DNA of 41,521 nucleotides, from assembly GCA_902766005.1 (NCBI GenBank), contig CACXCB010000012.1:1-41521 (forward strand), read 5' to 3'. The notes under the pieces were generated by a model that was not told the origin of the DNA, did no database searches, and worked only from the letters and a program-made list of their open reading frames with translations. The stretch is from an uncultured Erysipelotrichaceae bacterium. Its GTDB lineage: Bacteria; Bacillota_I; Bacilli_A; Erysipelotrichales; Erysipelotrichaceae. Position numbers and translations under genes: made by a program. Below, piece by piece: positions 16,712 to 24,965 of the stretch. How positions within the stretch are numbered: the first letter of the stretch is position 1; every line of letters begins with the position of its first letter.

Positions 16712-17557
16712 TTATTCCTGATTGTTAAAATCCAATTTTATTTTTGTATATTTTTGTGCTTCTTCTACTGTTGCATTGTAGTATCTGCGATTCTTATCTA
16801 TTGTTTTGATTTTTTCCATTTCTTCTTCCGTCAGTGTAAAGTCGAAGATATCAGAATTCTGTCTGATGTGACATGGATTCTTAGATCCCGGAATGATAAT
16901 ATTTCCAGATTGAATATGCCATCTTAATATGATCTGGGCATTCGTTTTTCCGTATTTCTCTGCCAATTCTATAAAGACCGGTTCATTGAGCAGATGACTG
17001 TCTCCATGGCCTAAAGGATACCATGCCATTAAACCCATGCCTGTTTCTGACAGATGCTTTTTTAATTCTGTCTGCGGATAATACGGATGTGCTTCCACCT
17101 GAACAACCTGCGGTTTGATTTCTGCTTCTTCAATCATTTCTTTCAGCCATTCCATCGGAAAATTCGATAAGCCCAAAGCTTTGACTTTTCCTTCTTTGTA
17201 TGCCTTCTCCATCATTTTGTATGCATATTTCCAATTGCCTGCCGGCTGGTGCAGTAACAATAAATCAATATACTCCGTATCCAGTCTTTTCAGTGTTTCG
17301 TCTATAGCCTGATCATCCTCATATACCGTCGGCCATAATTTAGATACCAGAAAAATCTCTTCTCTTTTGATATTGCTTCTTTGCATAGCTCTGCCGACTG
17401 CCTTTTCGTTCATATATGCATTGGCAGTATCTATTAAGCGAATGCCGTCAGTCAAAGCACTCAATACCGAAGCCTCCGCTTCTGCAGGCTTTAATAAGAA
17501 CACACCGATTCCTGCCATGGGCATTTTTATACCGTTATTTAAAGTGAAGTACTCCAT
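16712..17557 (-). CDS. Aldo/keto reductase
   Basis: 281 residues with D43, Y48 (NAYMNE), K73 (VSKLW) and H103 (LLHQP). It is highly similar to the reductase at 10889-11740 across its whole length (for example LIDTAN, VYEDxxAI, RLDTxYIDLL, IIPGSKNP), so these are recent paralogues that ended up in two operons. It is the first gene of a six-gene redox operon and diverges from a LysR regulator, which is the obvious candidate for its control. Confidence 0.92.
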   Translation of the reverse strand: MEYFTLNNGIKMPMAGIGVFLLKPAEAEASVLSALTDGIRLIDTANAYMNEKAVGRAMQRSNIKREEIFLVSKLWPTVYEDDQAIDETLKRLDTEYIDLLLLHQPAGNWKYAYKMMEKAYKEGKVKALGLSNFPMEWLKEMIEEAEIKPQVVQVEAHPYYPQTELKKHLSETGMGLMAWYPLGHGDSHLLNEPVFIELAEKYGKTNAQIILRWHIQSGNIIIPGSKNPCHIRQNSDIFDFTLTEEEMEKIKTIDKNRRYYNATVEEAQKYTKIKLDFNNQE

Positions 17558-17580
17558 TTTTATATCTTCCTTTCACAATT

Positions 17581-17635
17581 AGTTTATCTGCAGAAAAAGA
17601 ACATGTACAATGCCGTTGAATCAATGTGGTATAAT
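17581..17635. promoter_or_regulatory. Divergent promoters of the redox operon and LysR gene
   Basis: For the minus-strand operon, TTGTAC (17610-17605), an 18-base spacer and TAAACT (17586-17581). For LysR on the plus strand, an extended -10 TGGTATAAT with TATAAT at 17630-17635. The two overlap in the way typical of LysR-controlled pairs. Confidence 0.5.
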
Positions 17636-17658
17636 TAAAACGCATAGTGGAGAATACC

Positions 17659-18528
17659 ATGATAGAAATATATATTTTAGAAGCCCTAGTTGCATTCCAG
17701 GAATACGGAACATTATCATCTGCAGCAGAACATCTTCATATTACGCAGCCTGCTTTAAGCAGATCCATGAAAAAACTGGAAGATACAATCGGTGTTCCTT
17801 TATTTGAAAGAACAAAGAATAAAATATCCTTAACAGAATCAGGAAAAATCGCTGCTATGTATGCCCAAAGAATTCTTCAGTCAGAAGATGAGATGATTAC
17901 TTTGGTAAGGAATCATTATAACAGCCTTCATACGATTGCGGTTGGATATTGTACGCCCGGACCGATGATGGAAATTCCTTCGATCCTCTCGCGATCTTTC
18001 CCAAGCATGACTGTATCTTCTGAAATGATGGATGAAGAAGATCTGATCAAAGGTTTACGCAATGAATCTTTTACAATGGTTATTATTTCACAGCCTCCTT
18101 CTGATGAAGACATTATCACAATACCATATGGACACGAACAGCTTTATATTTCTGCCATTCCTGCTCATCCGTTATCTGTATATAAAGATCAGGGTGTCAG
18201 CTTTGAAGATGTAAACGGAGAAACATTCATTCAGGCTTCTGAAGTAGGAACATGGGACAGAATCAAGAAAAAGATGATGCCGGATTCCAAAGTCATTACC
18301 CAAAGCAATATGGATACCTTAAATGAATTAATTAACTCCTCTTCTCTGCTTGGCTTTGCATCTGATTTAACCGTTCGTTTATTCAGAAATGAGGCAAATC
18401 CGAATCGTATATTCATTCCGATCAATGATCCTGAAGCCACCATTACCTATTATTGTGCTTTTCTGAAACGGAATAAGAATAAATTACAAGATCTGATATC
18501 CCTTCTGACAAATCATAACTTATATTAA
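17659..18528 (+). CDS. LysR-family regulator
   Basis: 289 residues. The winged helix-turn-helix is clear: GTLSSAAEHLHITQPALSRSM at residues about 17-37, then GVPLFERTKNKISLTESG. The C-terminal two-lobed effector domain follows (AVGYCTPGP). The ATG at 17659 has a GGAG site; a GTG at 17647 is less likely. It diverges from the six-gene redox operon, so it likely senses a metabolite of that pathway and activates or represses it. A hairpin separates it from the converging membrane gene. Confidence 0.9.
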   Translation: MIEIYILEALVAFQEYGTLSSAAEHLHITQPALSRSMKKLEDTIGVPLFERTKNKISLTESGKIAAMYAQRILQSEDEMITLVRNHYNSLHTIAVGYCTPGPMMEIPSILSRSFPSMTVSSEMMDEEDLIKGLRNESFTMVIISQPPSDEDIITIPYGHEQLYISAIPAHPLSVYKDQGVSFEDVNGETFIQASEVGTWDRIKKKMMPDSKVITQSNMDTLNELINSSSLLGFASDLTVRLFRNEANPNRIFIPINDPEATITYYCAFLKRNKNKLQDLISLLTNHNLY

Positions 18529-18555
18529 AACAGATTCCACATGAGAATCTGTTTT
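18527..18555. terminator. Bidirectional terminator between LysR and TVP38-like genes
   Basis: AAAACAGATTC and GAATCTGTTTT pair around a seven-base loop. The stem touches both converging stop codons. Confidence 0.85.
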
Positions 18556-19261
18556 ATGTTCCTAAATGATCCATGATTGTATCTTTGTTTTTCATGATTA
18601 CCACAAGCAGTATAATTTGCAGAATAAATGCAATAATCGTGAACAGATATTCTCCCCTGATCAGGAAGTGTCCCGCAATGCAGTTCAACAATATCTGTAT
18701 CCAGCAAGAGATTCCTACAGATAATACAAATTCACTTAAATATAACTTTGATCTTGCAGCAATATAAGGAATAATCCCATTCGGTACAGCCGGAATCATG
18801 CTTGCCATCGCAATCACAAAATCCGGATTGTTTTTATTCATGGCCTTAATCAGCCATCCGCCTTTTTTATCTAAATTCAACGCATCTGTCACAGATTTTC
18901 CAAGGATCCTTGCCATGATGAATACAAAAGCATTGCCACACAAAAAACCAAGCCAGCAGGTTAAAAATGCTTTCCACCATCCGAAGATTACCGCTCCGAC
19001 AACTTGTATCAGCATTCCCGGCAGCACAACACTGACCACCTGTAAGAAACTCATAAAGAAAAGTGCAACCAGACCTCCCCATACCGATTTTGCGGAAAAG
19101 TATTCTATCAGTTCATCCTGGTTGTTATGTTCAAGCATGATCACGATATCTTTGACAAATATAAAAATCATTCTGCCTAACAAAAACAAACAAATTGCTG
19201 AAGCAAGAATAATCATTCCATAGAGAATTCTGCGATATGGTTTTTTTAGTCTTTTTGCCAT
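18554..19261 (-). CDS. TVP38/TMEM64 (VTT/DedA-like) membrane protein
   Basis: 235 residues with about five to six hydrophobic segments. The VTT-domain hallmarks are LPGMLIQVVGAVIFGWWKAF (the P-G and G-A-x-F-G core) and the second half-repeat ASMIPAVPNGIIPYIAARS. Family members are bacterial flippase or scramblase candidates for lipid carriers. There is no Shine-Dalgarno before the ATG; the -10 lies only seven bases away (see the promoter entry), so the message is probably leaderless. Confidence 0.85.
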   Translation of the reverse strand: MAKRLKKPYRRILYGMIILASAICLFLLGRMIFIFVKDIVIMLEHNNQDELIEYFSAKSVWGGLVALFFMSFLQVVSVVLPGMLIQVVGAVIFGWWKAFLTCWLGFLCGNAFVFIMARILGKSVTDALNLDKKGGWLIKAMNKNNPDFVIAMASMIPAVPNGIIPYIAARSKLYLSEFVLSVGISCWIQILLNCIAGHFLIRGEYLFTIIAFILQIILLVVIMKNKDTIMDHLGT

Positions 19262-19268
19262 GTATAGT

Positions 19269-19297
19269 AGTATACCAGAATAATTTTTTAATTACAG
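19269..19297 (-). promoter_or_regulatory. Promoter of the TVP38-like gene, leaderless type
   Basis: On the minus strand CTGTAA (19297-19292), a 17-base spacer and extended -10 TGGTATACT (TATACT 19274-19269). Seven bases later is the ATG at 19261, so transcription should start at or next to the start codon. Confidence 0.55.
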
Positions 19298-19317
19298 TCT
19301 GGAATTTTCTTATAATA

Positions 19318-19344
19318 ATACCCTGATCATAAGGATCAGGGTAT
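19318..19344 (-). terminator. Hairpin terminator after the YdjC-like gene
   Basis: ATACCCTGATC and GATCAGGGTAT form an eleven-pair stem around five bases. On the minus strand it is followed by a moderately T-rich tract and not a clean T-run. Confidence 0.7.
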
Positions 19345-19359
19345 ATACATTACTACATA

Positions 19360-20127
19360 TTAACGGACATCATCATATGTGAGCAGCTCAACATCATGAT
19401 CCATTAACCACTCTTTTACCTTTGGATCACAAAGCATCGCTACTTCTTTTGCACGATTGATTGTCAGACTGGAATTCCTTAGCAGATAATCATCGATATA
19501 TCCCGGATGACATACAAATACATTCGGCATATCTTCTCTGGCAAATTCCAGTATTCCTTTCCTCAAGCATTCAAACGGATCATATTCGGGTGACATGGAT
19601 CCCATCGGAAGTATGACAACCGGCTTATTGTTGAAGGTTGTCGGCTTGCCGTCAAATCTGGCTTTCTGATAAGGAAGATTATATTTTTCTGCCACAATTT
19701 CCAATGCCTTGAACAGATTGTTTGACATAACTGCATGTGCTTCAAAATAAGATGGTTCTTTCCCGACAAGTTCTTTAAATCTTCTGTATTGTGCTTCGAT
19801 TTCCAATACAGCTTCTTCCACTACGACAAAATCTTCCCCGTTTTTAAATGCTTCTCTGTATGTTCTTGAAGATTTTAAATATCCGTTTTCATCCACCAGG
19901 GAAGGAATATCTTTCGGATCGGAACAAGGTTTTTCCAAGCACATATTGGTATGCTGGCCAATAGCTATGCCGGTACCTTCTAACAGCTTTAAGCCGTGTT
20001 CCGCAAAAGGCATATTCGGCATTAATCCCGCACTGCCGATTAAACCTTCTTTCACAGATTTTTCTATACCGTAGTTGACTGCTTCACTGTATCCGATATC
20101 ATCGGCACGGATAATTAACTGTTTCAT
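19360..20127 (-). CDS. YdjC/ChbG-family carbohydrate deacetylase (divergent)
   Basis: 255 residues of the YdjC fold. RADDIGYS (residues 7-14) carries the metal aspartate, GQHTN near residue 58 and FEAHAVM near residue 125 carry the metal histidines, and CHPGY near residue 210 is the C-terminal signature. The family hydrolyses the N-acetyl group of amino-sugar oligomers. It is only distantly similar to the second YdjC protein at 21599, so the two probably act on different sugars. The ATG overlaps the sulfatase stop by four bases. Confidence 0.82.
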   Translation of the reverse strand: MKQLIIRADDIGYSEAVNYGIEKSVKEGLIGSAGLMPNMPFAEHGLKLLEGTGIAIGQHTNMCLEKPCSDPKDIPSLVDENGYLKSSRTYREAFKNGEDFVVVEEAVLEIEAQYRRFKELVGKEPSYFEAHAVMSNNLFKALEIVAEKYNLPYQKARFDGKPTTFNNKPVVILPMGSMSPEYDPFECLRKGILEFAREDMPNVFVCHPGYIDDYLLRNSSLTINRAKEVAMLCDPKVKEWLMDHDVELLTYDDVR

Positions 20128-21590
20128 CTTTCCTCCTTTTGAATCGACTCCGGTGTGATAAAGCGGGAATCATATTCTCTTTGTACCACATCACAGGTTT
20201 CCTGATACCAGTTTAACATCTTCATCTTTAATCGCATAATATCCTTTTGATATTTTTCTTCATTGATCCTGTTGATCTTTTCTTTCGGATCTTCTTTTAA
20301 GTCATAGAATTCATCTGTTCCGGATAAACGCATAACATATTTATATCTGCCATCAAAGATCATCGTTCCCTTTTCATGGGCAAAATCATCTGCTTCCGCA
20401 TTCATCTTAGCCCAATAGTCACTGGTTTTCTTCGGCCCTTCATCCCCGTACTTATGATATTCATCGGCCTGTTTCTCACTTGATCTTCTGCCTCCTTCTG
20501 AGAACACATATTCTCTGTTAGGCATGTTTCTGTTTTCAATCACCGGTCTTAAACTTCTCCCAAACTGATCATGCATTGGCTCAGCTTGTGCATAATCCAT
20601 CACTGTAGCATAAAAATCAACCATTTCTGTCAAGGCAGAAGAAATGCCTGCATCAGCCTTTTCACTCTTGGGAGGCTTGATTAATAAAGGTACTCTTGTA
20701 AGCACATCTTCAAAACTGTTCTGCGCTTTTTCAGGCAGATCATAATCTGCCGCAAAATCACCATGATCAGATAAGAAGAAGATCGCAGAATCATCATAAA
20801 TGCCTGCTTCATTTAAAGCATCTATGATCATGCCGAACATGTCATCCACATAAGCACACTGTGCAAGATATACCCTTTGTATTTCTTTCCACATATTCTC
20901 AGGAATTTTCTTTGTATCGGCAAATTCTTTCAGTTTATGGATCATGGCAGATTTATTCTGACACTCTTCCAGTTTCACCCTTGGTTCAATCAGATCCGGA
21001 TTGATCCTGTCATAATGTTCTTTGTCTGTCACATAAGGCACATGCGGATTCAGCCATCCGATAAACATGCATAATGGTTTATCGTCATCTTTTTGTCTTC
21101 TGATACGATCACATGCAGCTAATGTATCTTCCATATCTGTGGTGACCTTATCGATAACACCGACATAATGGGAATATGGAAATTCTTCGCTCACCTTTCC
21201 CATATTCGGTCTTTGTTTAGGAACTTGCAGCTCATCAAACTGCTTTCCGAATTCACCGGGTATATTTGCGGCAATGTAGTCATTTCTTGTATTCATCCAC
21301 ACGTTATATCCGGATTTTCTTAATTCAGAAAACAAGGTATCTTTGCCATCATGCATCAGATAATGCATTGTACGGTAACCATGCACATGCGGATACAATC
21401 CTGTAAAGAAAGAACATCTGCTTGGAACACACACCGGATTCTGACAATAGGCATGATCAAAGGATACGGCATCCTCCTTTGCGAAAGCATCCAGCCTTGG
21501 CGTAGATGCAGCAGGATTGCCCATATGCCCCATTGTATTCCAGCGCATTTCATCCGGATTAATAATGATAATATTCGGTCTATTCTTCAT
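20124..21590 (-). CDS. Type I sulfatase
   Basis: 488 residues. The formylglycine signature CVPSR starts at C54, a Cys-type site that requires a maturase (anSME or FGE), none of which is seen in the window. Other alkaline-phosphatase-superfamily metal motifs are INPDEMR near residue 12 and FLSDHGDF near residue 270. There is no signal peptide, so it is cytoplasmic and would act on imported sulfated sugars. The ATG at 21590 has an AGGAG site; an earlier in-frame ATG at 21611 is less likely. It lies between two YdjC-type deacetylases. Confidence 0.92.
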   Translation of the reverse strand: MKNRPNIIIINPDEMRWNTMGHMGNPAASTPRLDAFAKEDAVSFDHAYCQNPVCVPSRCSFFTGLYPHVHGYRTMHYLMHDGKDTLFSELRKSGYNVWMNTRNDYIAANIPGEFGKQFDELQVPKQRPNMGKVSEEFPYSHYVGVIDKVTTDMEDTLAACDRIRRQKDDDKPLCMFIGWLNPHVPYVTDKEHYDRINPDLIEPRVKLEECQNKSAMIHKLKEFADTKKIPENMWKEIQRVYLAQCAYVDDMFGMIIDALNEAGIYDDSAIFFLSDHGDFAADYDLPEKAQNSFEDVLTRVPLLIKPPKSEKADAGISSALTEMVDFYATVMDYAQAEPMHDQFGRSLRPVIENRNMPNREYVFSEGGRRSSEKQADEYHKYGDEGPKKTSDYWAKMNAEADDFAHEKGTMIFDGRYKYVMRLSGTDEFYDLKEDPKEKINRINEEKYQKDIMRLKMKMLNWYQETCDVVQREYDSRFITPESIQKEER

Positions 21591-21598
21591 GCTGTCTC

Positions 21599-22297
21599 CT
21601 AATAATGGCATAATTCAATCTGATGCTCTTTTATATATTTCATTAATCTATGATCACACAATACATCCAGTTCCTTTACACGATCTGTGGCATAACTGCT
21701 CATGCGGTATAGTTCCAGATCACACCAACCTGGATGAACCATAATTTCGATATCTTCCCCCATGTTTTCTTCTAACAGCTTTGTCATGGTTTCCACTGTA
21801 GCGGCTGATCCGCCAAATCCGGATACAAATTTATATTTCCCGTATCTTCTTAATGCAAGCCCATATTCTTCTGCCAGTCTTTTGGAAACTTCCAATGCCT
21901 GAGGTGTAGCATCATGCACATGGTGGTGGGAGTCAAGATGTGTAGGCAGATGTCCTGCAACCGCAATGTATCTTTCTATCTGTGCCTTCCATTCATCATA
22001 GATTTCATCATAATCCGGATTCTTTTCCCAGATTGTTTTGGCACCTCTGTAGAATTCCCCGGTTTCCGGATTGGTTAATGTTTTATTTGCGGTCAATGGT
22101 TTGCCTAATGTTAATGTCAGATGAACTCCGATCCCCAATCCCGGATATACCTTTGCCATTTCCATCGCTTTTGCAAAATACTTGGAATTGGTTAATGCAG
22201 TTGTTGATCGTAAAATACCATCCGTATAACCTTGAAAGATACCCATGGTATTGGCCATGGTATAGCCAAGGTCATCCCCGTTTATTACCAATTTCAT
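21599..22297 (-). CDS. ChbG/YdjC-family chito-oligosaccharide deacetylase-like protein
   Basis: 232 residues and a canonical ChbG pattern: NGDDLGY (residues 5-11), GIGVHLTL near residue 55, DSHHHVH near residue 120 and MVHPGW near residue 190. In ChbG these residues bind a metal and remove acetyl from N-acetylglucosamine oligomers. It starts the three-gene operon with the sulfatase and the second YdjC protein, and has a GAGGTGAAAA ribosome site that touches the stop of the upstream AEC remnant. Confidence 0.88.
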   Translation of the reverse strand: MKLVINGDDLGYTMANTMGIFQGYTDGILRSTTALTNSKYFAKAMEMAKVYPGLGIGVHLTLTLGKPLTANKTLTNPETGEFYRGAKTIWEKNPDYDEIYDEWKAQIERYIAVAGHLPTHLDSHHHVHDATPQALEVSKRLAEEYGLALRRYGKYKFVSGFGGSAATVETMTKLLEENMGEDIEIMVHPGWCDLELYRMSSYATDRVKELDVLCDHRLMKYIKEHQIELCHY

Positions 22298-22306
22298 TTT
22301 TCACCT

Positions 22307-22462
22307 CTAAAATAAATAATTTGCCAGCATTGCCACCAAAGGCAATGAGATTAAACATAATACCGTAGACATGCATACTTGCTCGATTGCCATCTTATGA
22401 TCTTTCTCATACTGCCTTGCGAGTAATAATGCAATTTCCATACACAAACCTGCCTTAATCAT
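22307..22462 (-). pseudogene. AEC (auxin-efflux-carrier) family permease, C-terminal remnant
   Basis: A 51-residue open stretch reads MIKAGLCMEIALLLARQYEKD at its start and SLPLVAMLANYLF at its end. The pattern of a helix with A-x-R-Y followed by a last hydrophobic helix with an L-x-S-L-P-L core fits the last two segments of AEC permeases. The frame stays open about ten codons further upstream to a TGA; beyond that, to 22618, no more of the permease is recognisable. The remaining bases of this gap hold the promoter of the SPFH operon. The fragment ends right before the ChbG ribosome site, so the intact gene was probably the head of that operon. Confidence 0.5.
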
Positions 22463-22549
22463 TATTATAATGGATTGTCGCAAACCAGTTCAATCCATTA
22501 ACCCATATCCCTAATCTTAGTATTTTTACTTGAATCCGTTTCTTATTTC

Positions 22550-22578
22550 TTGATTCACAATTAGCGCAATGTTATTAT
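22550..22578 (+). promoter_or_regulatory. Promoter of the SPFH/Zn-ribbon/TPM operon
   Basis: TTGATT (22550-22555), a 17-base spacer and TATTAT (22573-22578), followed at a normal distance by ACAGGAGGT and the ATG at 22619. Confidence 0.5.
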
Positions 22579-22618
22579 TGAATTAGAAATTTGCATAATT
22601 TACAGGAGGTAAATAATT

Positions 22619-23803
22619 ATGGGATTAATTTTAGCAGCACTTAGTGCAGCAGGATCCACAATGAGGGATCAGTGGAAAGAGTATTTCTATTGTGAAGCTC
22701 TTCCAAGTGACACCATTGCCGTAAAAGGAAAGAAAAAAGTACAAGGCTTTTCCTCCAATTCAGGCAATGACAACATCATTTCCGATGGCTCCGTTATTGC
22801 AGTAGCAGATGGACAGTGTATGCTCATCGTTGAACAGGGTCAGGTAGTTGATATCTGTGCTGAACCCGGTGAGTATAAATATGACTCCAAGACACAGCCA
22901 TCCCTGTTTACCGGCTCTTTAGGCGAAGGCGTAAAAAATGTTTTTGCAGAAATCGGTAAGAGATTCACATTCGGCGGACAGCCGGCTACAGACCAGAGAG
23001 TCTACTACTTCAATACAAAAGAACTGATCGGCAACAAGTACGGCACAGCTTCTCCTGTCCCATTCAGAGTTGTTGATGAAAGAGCAGGTATCGATATTGA
23101 TATCAATGTCAAGTGCTTTGGTGAATACAGCCTGAAAGTTACAGATCCTGTATTATTCTATACAAACGTCTGCGGAAATTTCGCAAATGAATACAAAGTT
23201 TCCCAGATCAGTGATCAGCTCAGATCAGAACTGCTGACAAAGCTCCAGCCTGCATTCGGTAAGATCTCCGATATGGGCATTCGTTACAGCTCTATCGTTA
23301 ACCATACTGAAGAACTTGGCAAAGCATTGAATGAAGCACTTTCTTCTGAATGGCGTGACAAGAGAGGTATCGAAATCGTATCCTTCGGTGTATCCAGCCT
23401 CAAGGCAGATGAAGAAGACGAAAAGATGCTCAAGGAAATGCAGAAGGCAGCGGCTTACACAAACCAGAACCTTGCAAATGCAGCTGTTATTAACGCAGCT
23501 ACAAATGCAATGCAGGATGCCGCAAAGAATCCCGGTGGAGCAGCAGTTGGCTTCATGAACATGAACATGGCGCAGCAGGCAGCAAGCTCACTGATTCAGC
23601 CTGTACAGCAGCAGGCAGCTCCATTAAACACTGCAGCAGTAAACGGCTGGACTTGCCCAAAGTGCGGAACAGTCAACACAGGTAATTTCTGCGGTCAGTG
23701 CGGAACAGCAAAACCAGTTTCCAATAAGTGGATCTGCCCACAGTGTGGCAAAGAGAACGAAGGCAACTTCTGCGGACAGTGCGGAACAAAGAAGCCTGAA
23801 TAA
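22619..23803 (+). CDS. ydjI: SPFH/stomatin-like protein with C-terminal zinc ribbons (YdjI-like)
   Basis: 394 residues. Residues about 25-280 form a band-7/SPFH domain (for example YFYCEALPSDTIAVKGKKK and VKCFGEYSLKVTDPVLF), residues 280-340 are an alanine/glutamine-rich coil, and the tail has two zinc ribbons, WTCPKCGTVNTG...FCGQCG and WICPQCGKENEG...FCGQCG. This is the architecture of COG4260, to which Bacillus subtilis YdjI belongs. In Bacillus, YdjG, YdjH and YdjI work with PspA in membrane stress; no PspA is seen here. A strong AGGAGG site precedes the ATG. It is the first gene of a three-gene operon. Confidence 0.85.
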   Translation: MGLILAALSAAGSTMRDQWKEYFYCEALPSDTIAVKGKKKVQGFSSNSGNDNIISDGSVIAVADGQCMLIVEQGQVVDICAEPGEYKYDSKTQPSLFTGSLGEGVKNVFAEIGKRFTFGGQPATDQRVYYFNTKELIGNKYGTASPVPFRVVDERAGIDIDINVKCFGEYSLKVTDPVLFYTNVCGNFANEYKVSQISDQLRSELLTKLQPAFGKISDMGIRYSSIVNHTEELGKALNEALSSEWRDKRGIEIVSFGVSSLKADEEDEKMLKEMQKAAAYTNQNLANAAVINAATNAMQDAAKNPGGAAVGFMNMNMAQQAASSLIQPVQQQAAPLNTAAVNGWTCPKCGTVNTGNFCGQCGTAKPVSNKWICPQCGKENEGNFCGQCGTKKPE

Positions 23804-23818
23804 ACTGATATCCATCCA

Positions 23819-23845
23819 GAAACCTGGAGAAATCCAGGTTTCTTT
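23819..23845 (+). terminator. Intergenic hairpin, possible partial terminator
   Basis: GAAACCTGG and CCAGGTTTC pair around six bases and are followed by only TTT, between the first two genes of the operon. It may reduce read-through or stabilise the upstream transcript. Confidence 0.5.
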
Positions 23846-23869
23846 CAACTAAAAGAAAGGTGGTATTGA

Positions 23870-24958
23870 ATGGCAGACCAAATTACGAATTACCAGTGTC
23901 CTGCTTGTGGTGGACCTCTCCACTTCGATTCAGAAACCCAGAAATTAAAATGCGATTATTGTGGATCAACATTTACTGCTGCCGAAATATCCGAACAGTA
24001 TCAGGATAAGATTGATATTGCAGCTGCACAACCGACGTTAAACGAAGATGCTGCCGAAGTACTGCAGTGGACAGAAGAAGAGAAGAAACATCTTCGTGCC
24101 TATTCCTGTCCATCCTGCGGTGCCCAGTTGATCTGCGATGAGAATACAGCTGCAACGAGTTGTCCGTATTGCGGCAATCCTACTGTCGTACCTGCACAGT
24201 TTACCGGTGCTTTAAAACCGGATTATGTTATTCCGTTCAAGCTGAACAAGCAGCAGGCAATAGACAAATTATCTTCCTACTATAAGGGAAAACCGTTATT
24301 GCCGAGTGCTTTCAGCAACAACAACCATATCAAGGAAATCAAAGGCGTCTATGTTCCGTTCTGGCTCTATGACGGTGATGCCGAGGCAAATCTGACATTC
24401 CACGGCACAAGAATCCATACCCAGACCAGAGGGGATGACATCATCACTATTACCGAGCATTATCAGCTTGTCAGAAACGGTACGGTTTCATTCAACAATG
24501 TTCCTGCGGATGCTTCCAGCAAGATGCCGGATGAGCTGATGGACGCAATTGAGCCATTCAACTACAATGAGATGATTCCGTTCAACATGAGTTATATGGC
24601 CGGCTATCTGGCAGATAAGTACGATGTCAGTTCAGAAGAAGATGCAAAACGTGTTGATGTACGCATGAAGAACACTGCCATTGAGAAAATCTCGCAAACA
24701 GTTACAGGTTATTCCAGCGTCACACCCGAGCAACAGCATGTTAACATTCTTCCTGACAAGGTGCATTATGCATTCCTGCCTGTATGGATGCTGTCAACAC
24801 AATGGAATGGCGAAAACTATATCTTTGCGATGAATGGTCAGACCGGCAAATTCGTCGGTGACCTTCCTGTTGACAACAAGAAGATGGTTCTCTATTTCAT
24901 TTTGATTACCATTGCTCTTGCAGCGTTGATCTTCCTCTTAACATGGATGTTTATCTGA
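23870..24958 (+). CDS. ydjG: Membrane-anchored zinc-ribbon protein (YdjG-like)
   Basis: 362 residues with two TFIIB-type zinc ribbons, YQCPACGG...CDYCGS (residues 8-32) and YSCPSCGAQ...CPYCGN (about 78-102), then a large soluble domain containing YVPFWLYDGDAEA and a C-terminal membrane helix (about residues 335-360). This fits the Bacillus YdjG type. Some databases mislabel such proteins as PriA-like helicases because of the ribbon. An AAAGGTGG site precedes the ATG. It is co-transcribed with the SPFH gene in front and the TPM gene behind. Confidence 0.82.
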   Translation: MADQITNYQCPACGGPLHFDSETQKLKCDYCGSTFTAAEISEQYQDKIDIAAAQPTLNEDAAEVLQWTEEEKKHLRAYSCPSCGAQLICDENTAATSCPYCGNPTVVPAQFTGALKPDYVIPFKLNKQQAIDKLSSYYKGKPLLPSAFSNNNHIKEIKGVYVPFWLYDGDAEANLTFHGTRIHTQTRGDDIITITEHYQLVRNGTVSFNNVPADASSKMPDELMDAIEPFNYNEMIPFNMSYMAGYLADKYDVSSEEDAKRVDVRMKNTAIEKISQTVTGYSSVTPEQQHVNILPDKVHYAFLPVWMLSTQWNGENYIFAMNGQTGKFVGDLPVDNKKMVLYFILITIALAALIFLLTWMFI

Positions 24959-24965
24959 GGTGCTT

